Shown here in pieces: positions 8,747 through 16,115 of a stretch of DNA of 64,000 bases. The translations under genes and the position numbers were made by a program. A model generated the notes under the pieces. It did no database searches and had not been told where the DNA came from. It saw only the letters and a list, made by a program, of their open reading frames with translations. Source of the DNA: Fervidobacterium pennivorans DSM 9078 (GTDB lineage: Bacteria; Thermotogota; Thermotogae; Thermotogales; Fervidobacteriaceae); NCBI RefSeq assembly GCF_000235405.2, contig NC_017095.1:248001-312000 (forward strand), read 5' to 3'. Position 1 is the stretch's first letter, and the number at the start of each line of letters is the position of its first letter.

Positions 8747-8946
8747 AGTTTTCCCCTCCTATTATAAAAAATTAATGCGGGCTTGCGCCCGCTATTAAGT
8801 TACGTTTGAAATAATCACTTAAATAAACCCTTACACTATTTTCGCTTCATCGTTCTTACACTTTCCTTACCCAATAGGCTTTTCACCATTGGGTGGGAAG
8901 CCGGGCGCTTCCTCTTTACCAATAAATATTCGTTTTTCAGAAAATC
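8747..8946 (-). promoter_or_regulatory. Structured leader of infC-rpmI-rplT with attenuator-like hairpin
   Basis: This 200-nt stretch lies between tRNA-Lys and infC and holds no gene. On the minus strand it shows a hairpin GGAAGC/GCTTCC (about 8907-8923), a second hairpin CCCAAT/ATTGGG (about 8870-8894), then a GC-rich terminator (8765-8792) ending just before the infC ribosome site. A terminator between a leader and a ribosomal-protein operon fits L20-type transcription attenuation as known in Bacillus. Alternatively it is only the terminator of the tRNA cluster. I cannot match the fold to a known L20 leader by eye. Confidence 0.5.
8765..8792 (-). terminator. Intrinsic terminator or attenuator before infC
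   Basis: GCGGGC / GCCCGC stem (8787-8792 with 8777-8782), loop of four, followed on the minus strand by ATTAATTTTTTAT. It lies about 20 bases upstream of the infC start. Confidence 0.8.
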
Positions 8947-9022
8947 TGGTGGGCCGCGTGGGACTCGAACCCACGGCCACCTGATTAAGAGTCAGGTGCT
9001 CTACCTACTGAGCTAGCGGCCC
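8947..9022 (-). tRNA. tRNA-Lys (anticodon CTT)
   Basis: Minus-strand cloverleaf with acceptor GGGCCGC/GCGGCCC, D-arm AGCTCAGT..AGAGCA, anticodon loop CTCTTAA, T-arm GGTTCGAGTCC and encoded CCA. It is the last of three tRNAs in one cluster. Confidence 0.96.
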
Positions 9023-9027
9023 AATCA

Positions 9028-9102
9028 TGGTGCCCCCAGGAGGAATCGAACCTCCATTTGCGGATTAGGAATCCGCCGTTCTATCCTTTGAACTATGGGG
9101 GC
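9028..9102 (-). tRNA. tRNA-Arg (anticodon CCT)
   Basis: Minus-strand cloverleaf with acceptor GCCCCCA/TGGGGGC, anticodon stem GCGGA/TCCGC around loop TTCCTAA, T-loop TTCGATT and encoded CCA. It reads AGG codons. It is separated by only 5-8 bases from its neighbours. Confidence 0.95.
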
Positions 9103-9110
9103 TTCCGTTC

Positions 9111-9185
9111 TGGCAGCCCCACGGGGAATCGAACCCCGACCCTCGGACTGAGAATCCGATGGACTAGCCGTTATCCTATGGGGCC
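9111..9185 (-). tRNA. tRNA-Glu (anticodon CTC)
   Basis: Minus-strand cloverleaf with acceptor GGCCCCA/TGGGGCT (first pair G-U), anticodon stem TCGGA/TCCGA around loop TTCTCAG, T-loop TTCGATT and encoded CCA. It reads GAG codons. It is first in the tRNA cluster. Confidence 0.94.
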
Positions 9186-9227
9186 ATCTCTTCAAAAATA
9201 AGCTTTCCAATTTTGCTGACCGTGTTA

Positions 9228-9256
9228 TATATTAACATATAAGACTGAATTGTCAA
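9228..9256 (-). promoter_or_regulatory. Promoter of the tRNA cluster
   Basis: A consensus -35 TTGACA (9256-9251) is followed after 17 bases by AATATA (9233-9228), about 43 bp upstream of tRNA-Glu. It may also drive infC-rpmI-rplT by read-through. Confidence 0.75.
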
Positions 9257-9379
9257 GAGCCAAAGTTTGAAAATCTTCGATCAAAATTAGTTATACCAGA
9301 ATTTTATCTTGTTTGTTTTTCAACATGTCTTTTTTGAATTCTGAAACTTAACAGGGCTACAAATAGGTTAAATCGGTAG

Positions 9380-9385
9380 TATAAT
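9380..9385 (+). promoter_or_regulatory. -10 box before the sugar-phosphate transferase gene
   Basis: TATAAT at 9380-9385, 57 bp upstream of the start at 9442. The -35 is poor. The stretch 9257-9379 otherwise holds nothing I can name. Confidence 0.55.
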
Positions 9386-9441
9386 ATAAACATGGTTTTG
9401 CACCTGCAATTTTCAGATAGGAAGTGGGTGACTTGTAAAAA

Positions 9442-10392
9442 ATGCAATCAGCTTCAACGAAAGACTTATGGATTATTCTTGCATCTTTTATAATAAGCGC
9501 ATTGACGATACCTATCTTTGGACGGTTAGCCTACAGATATGGTATTGTTGATAAACCTGATGGAGAGCTCAAGCCTCACGAAAGAATAACACCATACCTA
9601 GGTGGCTTGAGTATTTATCTTGGAGTACTTTTCGTTACACCTTTCGAGTTTGTGACAAAAATTGCTCTGACTGTTCTTGTCCTTTTAGGACTCTACGATG
9701 ATGCCAAAAACTCAGATCCGAATGTTAGACTAATAACCGAATTTGTGATCGCCTCTGTTCTTGTTTACAAATATGTGGGACTCTCTCTTCTTTTTCCACT
9801 TTACGCTGTTTTAATTGTTGCTTTGGTAAATGCCGTTAATATGATGGATGGATTGGATGGTGTTTGTGCAAGTGTTTCTGCAATTTCCGCAATAGGTTTA
9901 TTTATTGTTGCAACGTCACGATACGACAAAGTCTTGTTACTTTCTCTGGTTGGTGCCTTATTTGGTTATTTACTCTACAATTTTCCCCCAGCAAGAATAT
10001 TCATGGGCGATGCTGGAAGTTATTTAATTGGTGGTGTTCTTTCAGTAGGCCTACTCTCATCTATCCGAAATGGGTCTTCCAATCTGCCATATGTGGTGTC
10101 AGCTTTTATTTTTCTTTCCCTCTTCTTTTTTGACCTCGGAGCAGGTGTTTTGAGAAGAGTATTGAACGGACGCTCTCCGTTCAGTGGTGATAGAGGACAT
10201 TTCTATGATAAAATCCAGTCGAAGACCGAGAACAAAAGGTATACACTTTTCGTAGTTGTATTTATACAATTTGCGCTTTTTACGATTGGTATGATAGCAA
10301 AGCAGAATGCGATGTTATCTTTGCTTGCTGTATTAATGTTGCTCGTCATGTACTACTTCATATCAAAATGGCTGAAAATACTAAAATATTAG
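9442..10392 (+). CDS. Undecaprenyl-phosphate sugar-1-phosphate transferase, MraY/WecA family
   Basis: Integral membrane enzyme that moves a sugar-1-phosphate (GlcNAc-1-P in WecA/TagO) from a UDP-sugar to undecaprenyl phosphate, the first step of surface-glycan synthesis. It has about ten membrane segments in 316 residues. The catalytic cytoplasmic loops are visible: DDAKN (about 90), VNAVNMMDGLDGV (about 132) and FPPARIFMGDAGS (about 182). NxxNxxDGxDGL without MraY-specific features favours the WecA/TagO branch over MraY. It is followed at 28 bp by an O-antigen-ligase-like gene, so the two probably form an envelope polysaccharide operon. Confidence 0.92.
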   Translation: MQSASTKDLWIILASFIISALTIPIFGRLAYRYGIVDKPDGELKPHERITPYLGGLSIYLGVLFVTPFEFVTKIALTVLVLLGLYDDAKNSDPNVRLITEFVIASVLVYKYVGLSLLFPLYAVLIVALVNAVNMMDGLDGVCASVSAISAIGLFIVATSRYDKVLLLSLVGALFGYLLYNFPPARIFMGDAGSYLIGGVLSVGLLSSIRNGSSNLPYVVSAFIFLSLFFFDLGAGVLRRVLNGRSPFSGDRGHFYDKIQSKTENKRYTLFVVVFIQFALFTIGMIAKQNAMLSLLAVLMLLVMYYFISKWLKILKY

Positions 10393-10420
10393 CAAGTAAT
10401 TTTTAATACAGGGGAGGAGG

Positions 10421-13400
10421 ATGGAAGTGCTTTCGTTTTTTGAAGAACTTGTTTTGTACGTCACTATACCGCTTGTTGCACTCTTTGCTCACAGAGAGTA
10501 TACTTACGAGTTCAGCACACCAAAGTACGCGATTTTAACAGTCGCCACGTTGTTGATAGGAGTGTATTTACTGTTTAGACTGGTTCAAACAAAGAGGGTT
10601 AAATTTTTTGCATCCAGAGTCCATTTTATTTGGTTGGCATTTTCGATAGTTGCGTTAATTTCAACAATTAACACCTGGAGGGATAATCCATACTTTTTTA
10701 GACAAGCATTTGACATAGGACTTTACTTATTCTTAAATATGCTCTTATCTTTTTATTTCTCAACCATTCTTGATGACAAACAGAAAATTGCGAGATTTCT
10801 TTTTGTTTTCGTGTTGACAGGGTTGTTTATTGCTATCAACGCTATCCTAAACTTCTATATGGGATACGACATAATGCTTGGGCAAGTTGGAGAGCCTTTT
10901 CAGAGGGCGAGTATAAAAGCAAATGTAGGAAATGTCATATTCGTTTCAAACTATCTGAACATGCTTTTACCCATTGCACTTTACTTTGTCATCAGTCTCG
11001 ACCTTGGTGTTATGAACGTGCGAAAATTCTCTGGTATTCTGTTTATGAAATTACTATCGTTACTTTCCGCAATACTCTACTTGGATGTTATCATCTTTTC
11101 TCAGACTAGGTCCGAGTATTTAGCGCTTGTTTTAGAAGTAATATTACTTATTCTTGCATACTTTTTCTTTATCAGGAAGCGAGAAGACAAAGCTGAAGCA
11201 GAACTTCGGAAAAGTGCACCCAGTTTACTTAGGAAACTAAAATCTTTACGCAGGATTTCGATAGCAATATTCATACTTATGTCTATTATCTTGATTGTTC
11301 TTTACAACGTTCCTTCTCCATTCAACAACTTCGGAGCTTTCACAATGACTGATAGGTTTAGTGCGATGGCTTCAGTCTCAAGTAGAGACGAGAGATACTT
11401 GTCTTGGTTTTCGACAATTTACATCTGGAAGAATCACAAACTTCTTGGTCAAGGGATAGGAACTTATCAGTTGTACGGTCTTTACGGAATCGGAGATTTG
11501 ACCGCCGACAAGCCCATATACAGCTACGGTTGGAACAACTTCAAAAGGGCACACAACGACTACTTCCAAGTGCTTAGCGAGACAGGAATAATTGGGCTGG
11601 CTTTGATTGTTGTGATGCTTATCTTACTTGTTATCTATGTAGTAAAGAATATTCAAAAGCTACAGGAACGTGATGATACGACACTGTTCTCCATGCTTGT
11701 GCTGAGCGGAATAGTGTTTGCGTTCCAAAGCTTTTTTAGTTTCCCGGGACATTTGCTACCGAACGCATTGATGGCAACATTTGTTCTGAGCGCAGGCTTG
11801 GGTAAGTATTTTAATAAAGTAGACGGAAAGGAATACGAAATAAAAGGTGCCAAAGCGGTTGTTCTCGGACTTGTTCTTATTTCTTCTGTTGCAGGCTCTA
11901 CCTATCTGAGATGGAATCATTTCATTTCAGAAGTGTACTTCAGAAAAGGTAATGTGGCATTCCAAACGTTGGCAGAATTGAGAAATCAACTGAGTCAGAT
12001 AGACAATTATCTAAATCAACTTGACCAAATAGAATCTGACCTTAACAACTTCTCCGGTCAATTCCAGATTTACTCTCCTGAAAATTGGCACAAGTATAAA
12101 CAATCTCAGGCAGGCAAGTTAGGAGGTTTGTACAACAAAGCGCAGGCGGAAAGTGAACGTCTGCAGAATATTCAAAACATAAGAAACCAGATAGAACAAA
12201 ATCGAAGGGTGTTAACTGCTCAGAAAGAAGCAATACCGCAGGAACTCACAAAATACTATGAACAAGCGAAAGCATACTTTTTAAAGAGTGTAAGGCTTAA
12301 CCACACCTATGGAAAGTCGTATTTCTACCTCGCAGCGCTTGCTTCTGACCCAATAAGAATCAGTATGCTGAAAGAAGCTCTAAAAAAAGACCCAGAAGCT
12401 GTTCTGAGCCAAAACTATGACGAATTTCAGAATATACTTCCTAATAAGTTTAAGTATGCTTACTTCAAAGATTTGGCGGTTTACATAAAAAATAATCCGT
12501 CGTTTATCGACAAAATCGATATGGCAACAGCGCAAGCAATCGTTGATTCGGCTTGTTTATACGAATACTCATTACTTACATTCACCGAAAGAAATACTTT
12601 CAAAACACTAGCTGTTAGGTACAATTCCCTACACCTAATTGCAAGGACACTTACCGACAATATTGAAAATGAGGAGCTTAATAAAAAGACACTGGCACTC
12701 GAATCACTCTTCTTCAACAAGTTCGATACTTGGGTTAGGAAGATACTTTACATAATGCCTGGAGGATGGAACAGATTCCCAGATTGGAAGAACCTTGATA
12801 TTGAGCTTGCAACAACAGGTGGGCAAGATATCTATAGGTATTTTGCCGGTTTGACAGTTCAAGCGCTAGACCCAATCAACCTAGAATCCCGTAACCTGCT
12901 CGTTGACTTAGCAAAATTGGAAGCAAAAACATGTAAATACATGGAAGCAAAAGGTGTCTGGGGTGTCCCTGATGGAGTGCTTGATTATCTACATGCTCTT
13001 GCAAGAGAATATCAAACAGTTTCGGAGTATCAAGAGAGCGTGGTTACATATTCACAACTGCTTGAATGGTACAAAGAAAGTTATGACCTCGTTTCAAAGA
13101 AAGTTAACGACAGAGATTACTGGGAGAAGAACTTCGATACATTCGTTGAGGATATGAAGAAGCGTTTGGATACAGTTTTGGAAAAGGATGAAAAAGGTTA
13201 TGTCTCAAATAGTCTAACTCCAATGTTTGAGGACAGGTTGAGAAGGTTATATAATACAATGATGAACACCGATTTCAAAAAAATTGAAAAAGAGTATATT
13301 GAAGAGCTTGTCAAATATCCTCCGACATTTTGGATGAGGATAGGCAAGTCAGGTGTTTGGAAAACAAATGCTTATAATTCTATGAAAGATTTTGAAAATC

Positions 13401-13699
13401 AAATTCAAGCATTGAATTTCTCCGATAATGCGAAAAAAGAGCTTACATCAATACTAACAGCAGTTATTGACTCGAACTTGATGAAGCTTTATGAAAGGTA
13501 TGCCAGGTTCAAGGCTCATTACGAGTTAATAAAGGAAGAATTCTTGAGAACTGCAGAGAACTTGATAAGTTTATACCAACAAATTACCGAAGAAGAAATA
13601 CTAAAAGATTGGAAAGAACCGTTGTTTGCTATGCCGGAGTTTGATAATAAGACGAAAGTTCTCGAATTCTTAGAGAAACTTGTGGCAGAATATAAGTAA
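10421..13699 (+). CDS. O-antigen ligase/polymerase-like membrane protein with large soluble C-terminal region
   Basis: A 1092-residue protein. Residues about 1-500 hold some twelve membrane segments with a Wzy_C-type signature: SRDERYLSWF, then WKNHKLLGQGIGTYQ and FKRAHNDYFQVLSETGIIGL. The last carries the conserved HNDY..ETG found in WaaL/Wzy enzymes that polymerise or ligate lipid-linked glycans at the outer face of the inner membrane. Residues about 510-1092 are helical and rich in Q, K, E and Y, with TPR-like stretches (for example YYEQAKAYFLKSVRL). This tail is much longer than in ordinary ligases. It lies 28 bp downstream of the WecA-like gene with GGGGAGGAGG as ribosome site. Confidence 0.87.
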   Translation: MEVLSFFEELVLYVTIPLVALFAHREYTYEFSTPKYAILTVATLLIGVYLLFRLVQTKRVKFFASRVHFIWLAFSIVALISTINTWRDNPYFFRQAFDIGLYLFLNMLLSFYFSTILDDKQKIARFLFVFVLTGLFIAINAILNFYMGYDIMLGQVGEPFQRASIKANVGNVIFVSNYLNMLLPIALYFVISLDLGVMNVRKFSGILFMKLLSLLSAILYLDVIIFSQTRSEYLALVLEVILLILAYFFFIRKREDKAEAELRKSAPSLLRKLKSLRRISIAIFILMSIILIVLYNVPSPFNNFGAFTMTDRFSAMASVSSRDERYLSWFSTIYIWKNHKLLGQGIGTYQLYGLYGIGDLTADKPIYSYGWNNFKRAHNDYFQVLSETGIIGLALIVVMLILLVIYVVKNIQKLQERDDTTLFSMLVLSGIVFAFQSFFSFPGHLLPNALMATFVLSAGLGKYFNKVDGKEYEIKGAKAVVLGLVLISSVAGSTYLRWNHFISEVYFRKGNVAFQTLAELRNQLSQIDNYLNQLDQIESDLNNFSGQFQIYSPENWHKYKQSQAGKLGGLYNKAQAESERLQNIQNIRNQIEQNRRVLTAQKEAIPQELTKYYEQAKAYFLKSVRLNHTYGKSYFYLAALASDPIRISMLKEALKKDPEAVLSQNYDEFQNILPNKFKYAYFKDLAVYIKNNPSFIDKIDMATAQAIVDSACLYEYSLLTFTERNTFKTLAVRYNSLHLIARTLTDNIENEELNKKTLALESLFFNKFDTWVRKILYIMPGGWNRFPDWKNLDIELATTGGQDIYRYFAGLTVQALDPINLESRNLLVDLAKLEAKTCKYMEAKGVWGVPDGVLDYLHALAREYQTVSEYQESVVTYSQLLEWYKESYDLVSKKVNDRDYWEKNFDTFVEDMKKRLDTVLEKDEKGYVSNSLTPMFEDRLRRLYNTMMNTDFKKIEKEYIEELVKYPPTFWMRIGKSGVWKTNAYNSMKDFENQIQALNFSDNAKKELTSILTAVIDSNLMKLYERYARFKAHYELIKEEFLRTAENLISLYQQITEEEILKDWKEPLFAMPEFDNKTKVLEFLEKLVAEYK

Positions 13700-13714
13700 G
13701 CTGAGGATGATTTA

Positions 13715-13748
13715 AAAAGCAGGGGATATCCCCTGCTTTTGTTTTATT
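13715..13748. terminator. Bidirectional intrinsic terminator
   Basis: A 26-bp perfect palindrome of AAAAGCAGGGGAT and its complement (13715-13740) followed by GTTTTATTTTT. It sits between the convergent ligase-like and esterase genes. Confidence 0.88.
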
Positions 13749-14487
13749 TTTGCACTTTTCTTTGACTAAATAGCCACTCAATCATTTCTGTATCTTTGTA
13801 AGCAGGAATCCAAGACGCATGTGGAAAACTTCCGATGCTTTCCATGTAGCCTTTTGGGTACTCTGTGTATCGCACAGGAGCGTTTAACTTCTTCAGAGCC
13901 TCAACTAAGTCGCGAGAAAACTTTACAGGAACAACGTCATCGTCTTCGGCATGGAAGAACCATATAGGGATGTGAGAGATTTTTTGGACTTTCGCAACAT
14001 TACCACCACCACAGACAACAACTGCAGCTGCAAATCTTTCTGGGCAAAGTGTTAACAATCCAACGGTACCAAAACCTCCCATCGATAGCCCCGTTATGTA
14101 CATCCTGTCTTCGTCAGTGGGATACTCATCTACAATTTGATTGATTAACAGAAGGACCGTTGAAAGTAGAGAGTTCGGTTCAAGCTCGTCACTAGTTCTA
14201 AATGAAGTTCCCCAGTACCCGTTTTCTGGACACTGAGGGGCTAGTACAAAACAAGGGTGTTTTTCCTGCACTTTTGGACTAGCCCATACGGTAGCACCTT
14301 CGTTTGCGGTAATTTGCTTTTCGTTATCTCTTCCACGCTCACCGGAGCCATGGAGAAAAACAACCAGTGAATATTTCTCACCTGGGTTTTGGCTTTCAGG
14401 GATGAAGAGTCTGTAAGGCATTTCGATAAACTCGTCCTTGTAAACAAATGGTTTGAATTTTTCAAGATAGTTGATTTTATCTGACAT
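13744..14487 (-). CDS. Alpha/beta-hydrolase esterase (phospholipase/carboxylesterase-like)
   Basis: A 247-residue serine hydrolase without a signal peptide, so cytoplasmic. The oxyanion region is VVFLHGSGERG (about 43-53), the nucleophile elbow is GLSMGG, the acid residue lies in AEDDDVVP and the catalytic His in FPHASW. This pattern matches the family of prolyl-oligopeptidase-like or polyhydroxybutyrate-depolymerase-like esterases that includes thermostable Thermotogales carboxylesterases. The natural substrate is not evident. It starts at ATG 14487 with GGGAGGTG upstream and a minus-strand TATAAT at 14526-14521. Confidence 0.88.
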   Translation of the reverse strand: MSDKINYLEKFKPFVYKDEFIEMPYRLFIPESQNPGEKYSLVVFLHGSGERGRDNEKQITANEGATVWASPKVQEKHPCFVLAPQCPENGYWGTSFRTSDELEPNSLLSTVLLLINQIVDEYPTDEDRMYITGLSMGGFGTVGLLTLCPERFAAAVVVCGGGNVAKVQKISHIPIWFFHAEDDDVVPVKFSRDLVEALKKLNAPVRYTEYPKGYMESIGSFPHASWIPAYKDTEMIEWLFSQRKVQK

Positions 14488-14558
14488 TTTTCACACACCT
14501 CCCATTTTTGCTTTGTGAATATTATACATAAAATTTTGTGAAAACGAAAGGGAAGCGA

Positions 14559-14564
14559 TATAAT
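14559..14564 (+). promoter_or_regulatory. -10 box before the PIG-L deacetylase gene
   Basis: TATAAT at 14559-14564, about 30 bp upstream of the ATG at 14597. It lies back to back with the minus-strand TATAAT of the esterase gene at 14521-14526. Confidence 0.5.
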
Positions 14565-14596
14565 AATTATAACTCAAATCAATAGGGGGAATTTGA

Positions 14597-15247
14597 ATGA
14601 TAACTACCCTGCACAGTTACCTCTTCATAGGTGCGCATCCGGATGATATTGAGATATGGGCAGGTGGGTTGATTTTAAGAATACTTCGCGAGAATCCGAC
14701 AGCTCAAGTTCACTGTGTTGTGCTGACAGATGGTTCAGCGGGGTATGCGACTGCCCAAGAACGATACGAAGAGGCTATGAATGCTGCAAAGATGATGAAG
14801 GTTAGCTCGTACGAGTTTTTGAACCTGAAAGATGGTAGTTTGCACTTTAACAACGAGCTTCCGAACATAATCGCTAACCTTATAAGAAAATACAAACCTG
14901 ATTTGTTAATCACACATCCACGAAAAGACAGACACCCTGATCATGCCGCGGCTGGCACAGCAACCGATAAGGCGCTGTTTCTTGCTATGGTGGTTCCCGA
15001 ATTCTTAGATTATGAACCACACTTATGCAAGAATGTACTTCGATTTATGTCGGACCCTTTCAATAGTCCAAAGTCGAAATTGTATGTTGACATCTCAGAA
15101 GTCTATGAGCAGAAAAAATCAGTTATTTCAAATTTTAAAACACAACTTGGAGTCTTGGAACCATATCTGCAACTTAACGAGTTGTACGGACGTCTTATAA
15201 ATTGTGCAGCAGCTGAAATCTTCGAACCCGAAGTGTTAGTGTTCTAA
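14597..15247 (+). CDS. PIG-L/LmbE-family deacetylase
   Basis: A zinc-dependent N-deacetylase of GlcNAc-type substrates. Relatives include BshB1 of bacillithiol synthesis and MshB. The 216 residues contain the zinc motif GAHPDDIE (about 12-19), the VVLTDGSAGY strand-loop and the second zinc/catalytic motif HPRKDRHPDHAAAG (about 112-125). The substrate cannot be fixed from sequence. No glycosyltransferase partner for bacillithiol lies nearby. It is followed at about 25 bp by crcB, likely in the same transcript. Confidence 0.9.
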   Translation: MITTLHSYLFIGAHPDDIEIWAGGLILRILRENPTAQVHCVVLTDGSAGYATAQERYEEAMNAAKMMKVSSYEFLNLKDGSLHFNNELPNIIANLIRKYKPDLLITHPRKDRHPDHAAAGTATDKALFLAMVVPEFLDYEPHLCKNVLRFMSDPFNSPKSKLYVDISEVYEQKKSVISNFKTQLGVLEPYLQLNELYGRLINCAAAEIFEPEVLVF

Positions 15248-15272
15248 AAAACATCGAAAAGGAGGTTTTAAT

Positions 15273-15673
15273 TTGAAATCGGGATTGTGGGTTAAGTTGT
15301 TGGCGGTCGGAACAGGAGGTTTTTTAGGTTCGGTTCTTAGATATCTGATTTCCCTGTGGCTTAACAAAAGATATCCAACCTCTTTGATACCTTACGGCAC
15401 TCTTGCTGTAAACATCTCAGGGAGTTTTTTCTTGGTTTAATTATGCAGGTGGCATTTTACATTCCAATGAATGAGTCCGTCAGGTTGTTCTTCACAACTG
15501 GCATTATGGGAGGATTAACTACGTTTTCAACTTTAACATACGAGACAATGGCACTTGTATACAATCAAAGCTATTTTGGGGCTACCTTGAATATCCTTCT
15601 TAATCTGTCCATAGGTCTTTTGAGTGCTTTGGGTGGAAAAGAATTAGTTGACGTTATTTACGCAAGGTTGTGA
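15273..15673 (+). CDS. crcB: Fluoride channel CrcB/Fluc, split by a stop codon; restored by a -1 shift at 15431
   Basis: The first frame starts at TTG 15273 after AAGGAGG and reads a typical CrcB N-terminus (GTGGFLGSVLRYLISL, then YGTLAVNISGSFF), but meets TAA at 15438. The second frame, from about 15431 to 15673, supplies the rest: LGLIMQV, then GIMGGLTTFSTLTYE, the channel's conserved Phe-box region. Joined by a -1 shift at T TTT TTC (15425-15431), the product is about 133 residues, normal for CrcB, and the join reads SFFLGLIM with nothing lost. It is either recoded, slipped in transcription, or a one-base-deletion pseudogene or sequencing error. The DUF190 gene follows. Confidence 0.85.
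15425..15431 (+). other. In-frame slippery heptamer T TTT TTC in crcB
   Basis: The heptamer has the X XXY YYZ phasing relative to the crcB start (codons ..AGT TTT TTC TTG GTT TAA). A -1 slip leads into CTT GGT TTA ATT ATG and the rest of CrcB. AGGGAG directly precedes it. The U6 run could also allow transcriptional insertion of one U. Confidence 0.5.
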
Positions 15674-15717
15674 TTAATATCTCCACAAATATGATTATAT
15701 CATTTAGGGGTGTGTAT

Positions 15718-16053
15718 ATGGAGAAAATAATTGGCACGTTCGTACGCATTTACGTTAAAGAGAATCAAAGATGCGAAGCATTCGGAAAGAAGCCACTTAA
15801 CAAGGTAATTGCTGAAATGGCTCTGAAGATGGATATCACAGATTTTGTGGAATACAAAGTTTTTGAGGGATATATATTCGACAAAAAACTACACACATTG
15901 GCTAGAGAAGTTATCGACCATGAACTTCCGATAATCATAGAATTTTTCACGACTGATGAAAAAGCACAGAAGTTTTTAGAGGAAATGGCACCTTATTTAA
16001 AAAACACAGTTGTGCTCGTATTTAGGGATACCGAGGGATATTTTTTCAGATAG
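15718..16053 (+). CDS. DUF190 family protein, CrcB-associated
   Basis: A 111-residue protein starting at ATG 15718 with AGGGGTG upstream. An earlier in-frame ATG at 15670 overlaps the crcB stop and has no ribosome site. It begins MEKIIGTFVRIYVKENQRC. DUF190 proteins have a PII/ferredoxin-like fold and are commonly encoded next to, or fused with, crcB, so a role linked to fluoride export is inferred. The biochemical function is unknown. Confidence 0.85.
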   Translation: MEKIIGTFVRIYVKENQRCEAFGKKPLNKVIAEMALKMDITDFVEYKVFEGYIFDKKLHTLAREVIDHELPIIIEFFTTDEKAQKFLEEMAPYLKNTVVLVFRDTEGYFFR

Positions 16054-16115
16054 TTTTTCGAAAATACGAGTTTCATAGCATTGGCTGATGTGGTTAGTTG
16101 AGGGGGGTAGAATGT

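Noticed and set aside
9025-9210. A 61-codon open frame on the minus strand
   Set aside because: It covers tRNA-Arg and tRNA-Glu exactly and reads through their cloverleaves.
15248-15272. Fluoride riboswitch before crcB
   Set aside because: Only 25 bp separate the PIG-L gene from crcB, and no fluoride-aptamer sequence is visible there or before the PIG-L gene.
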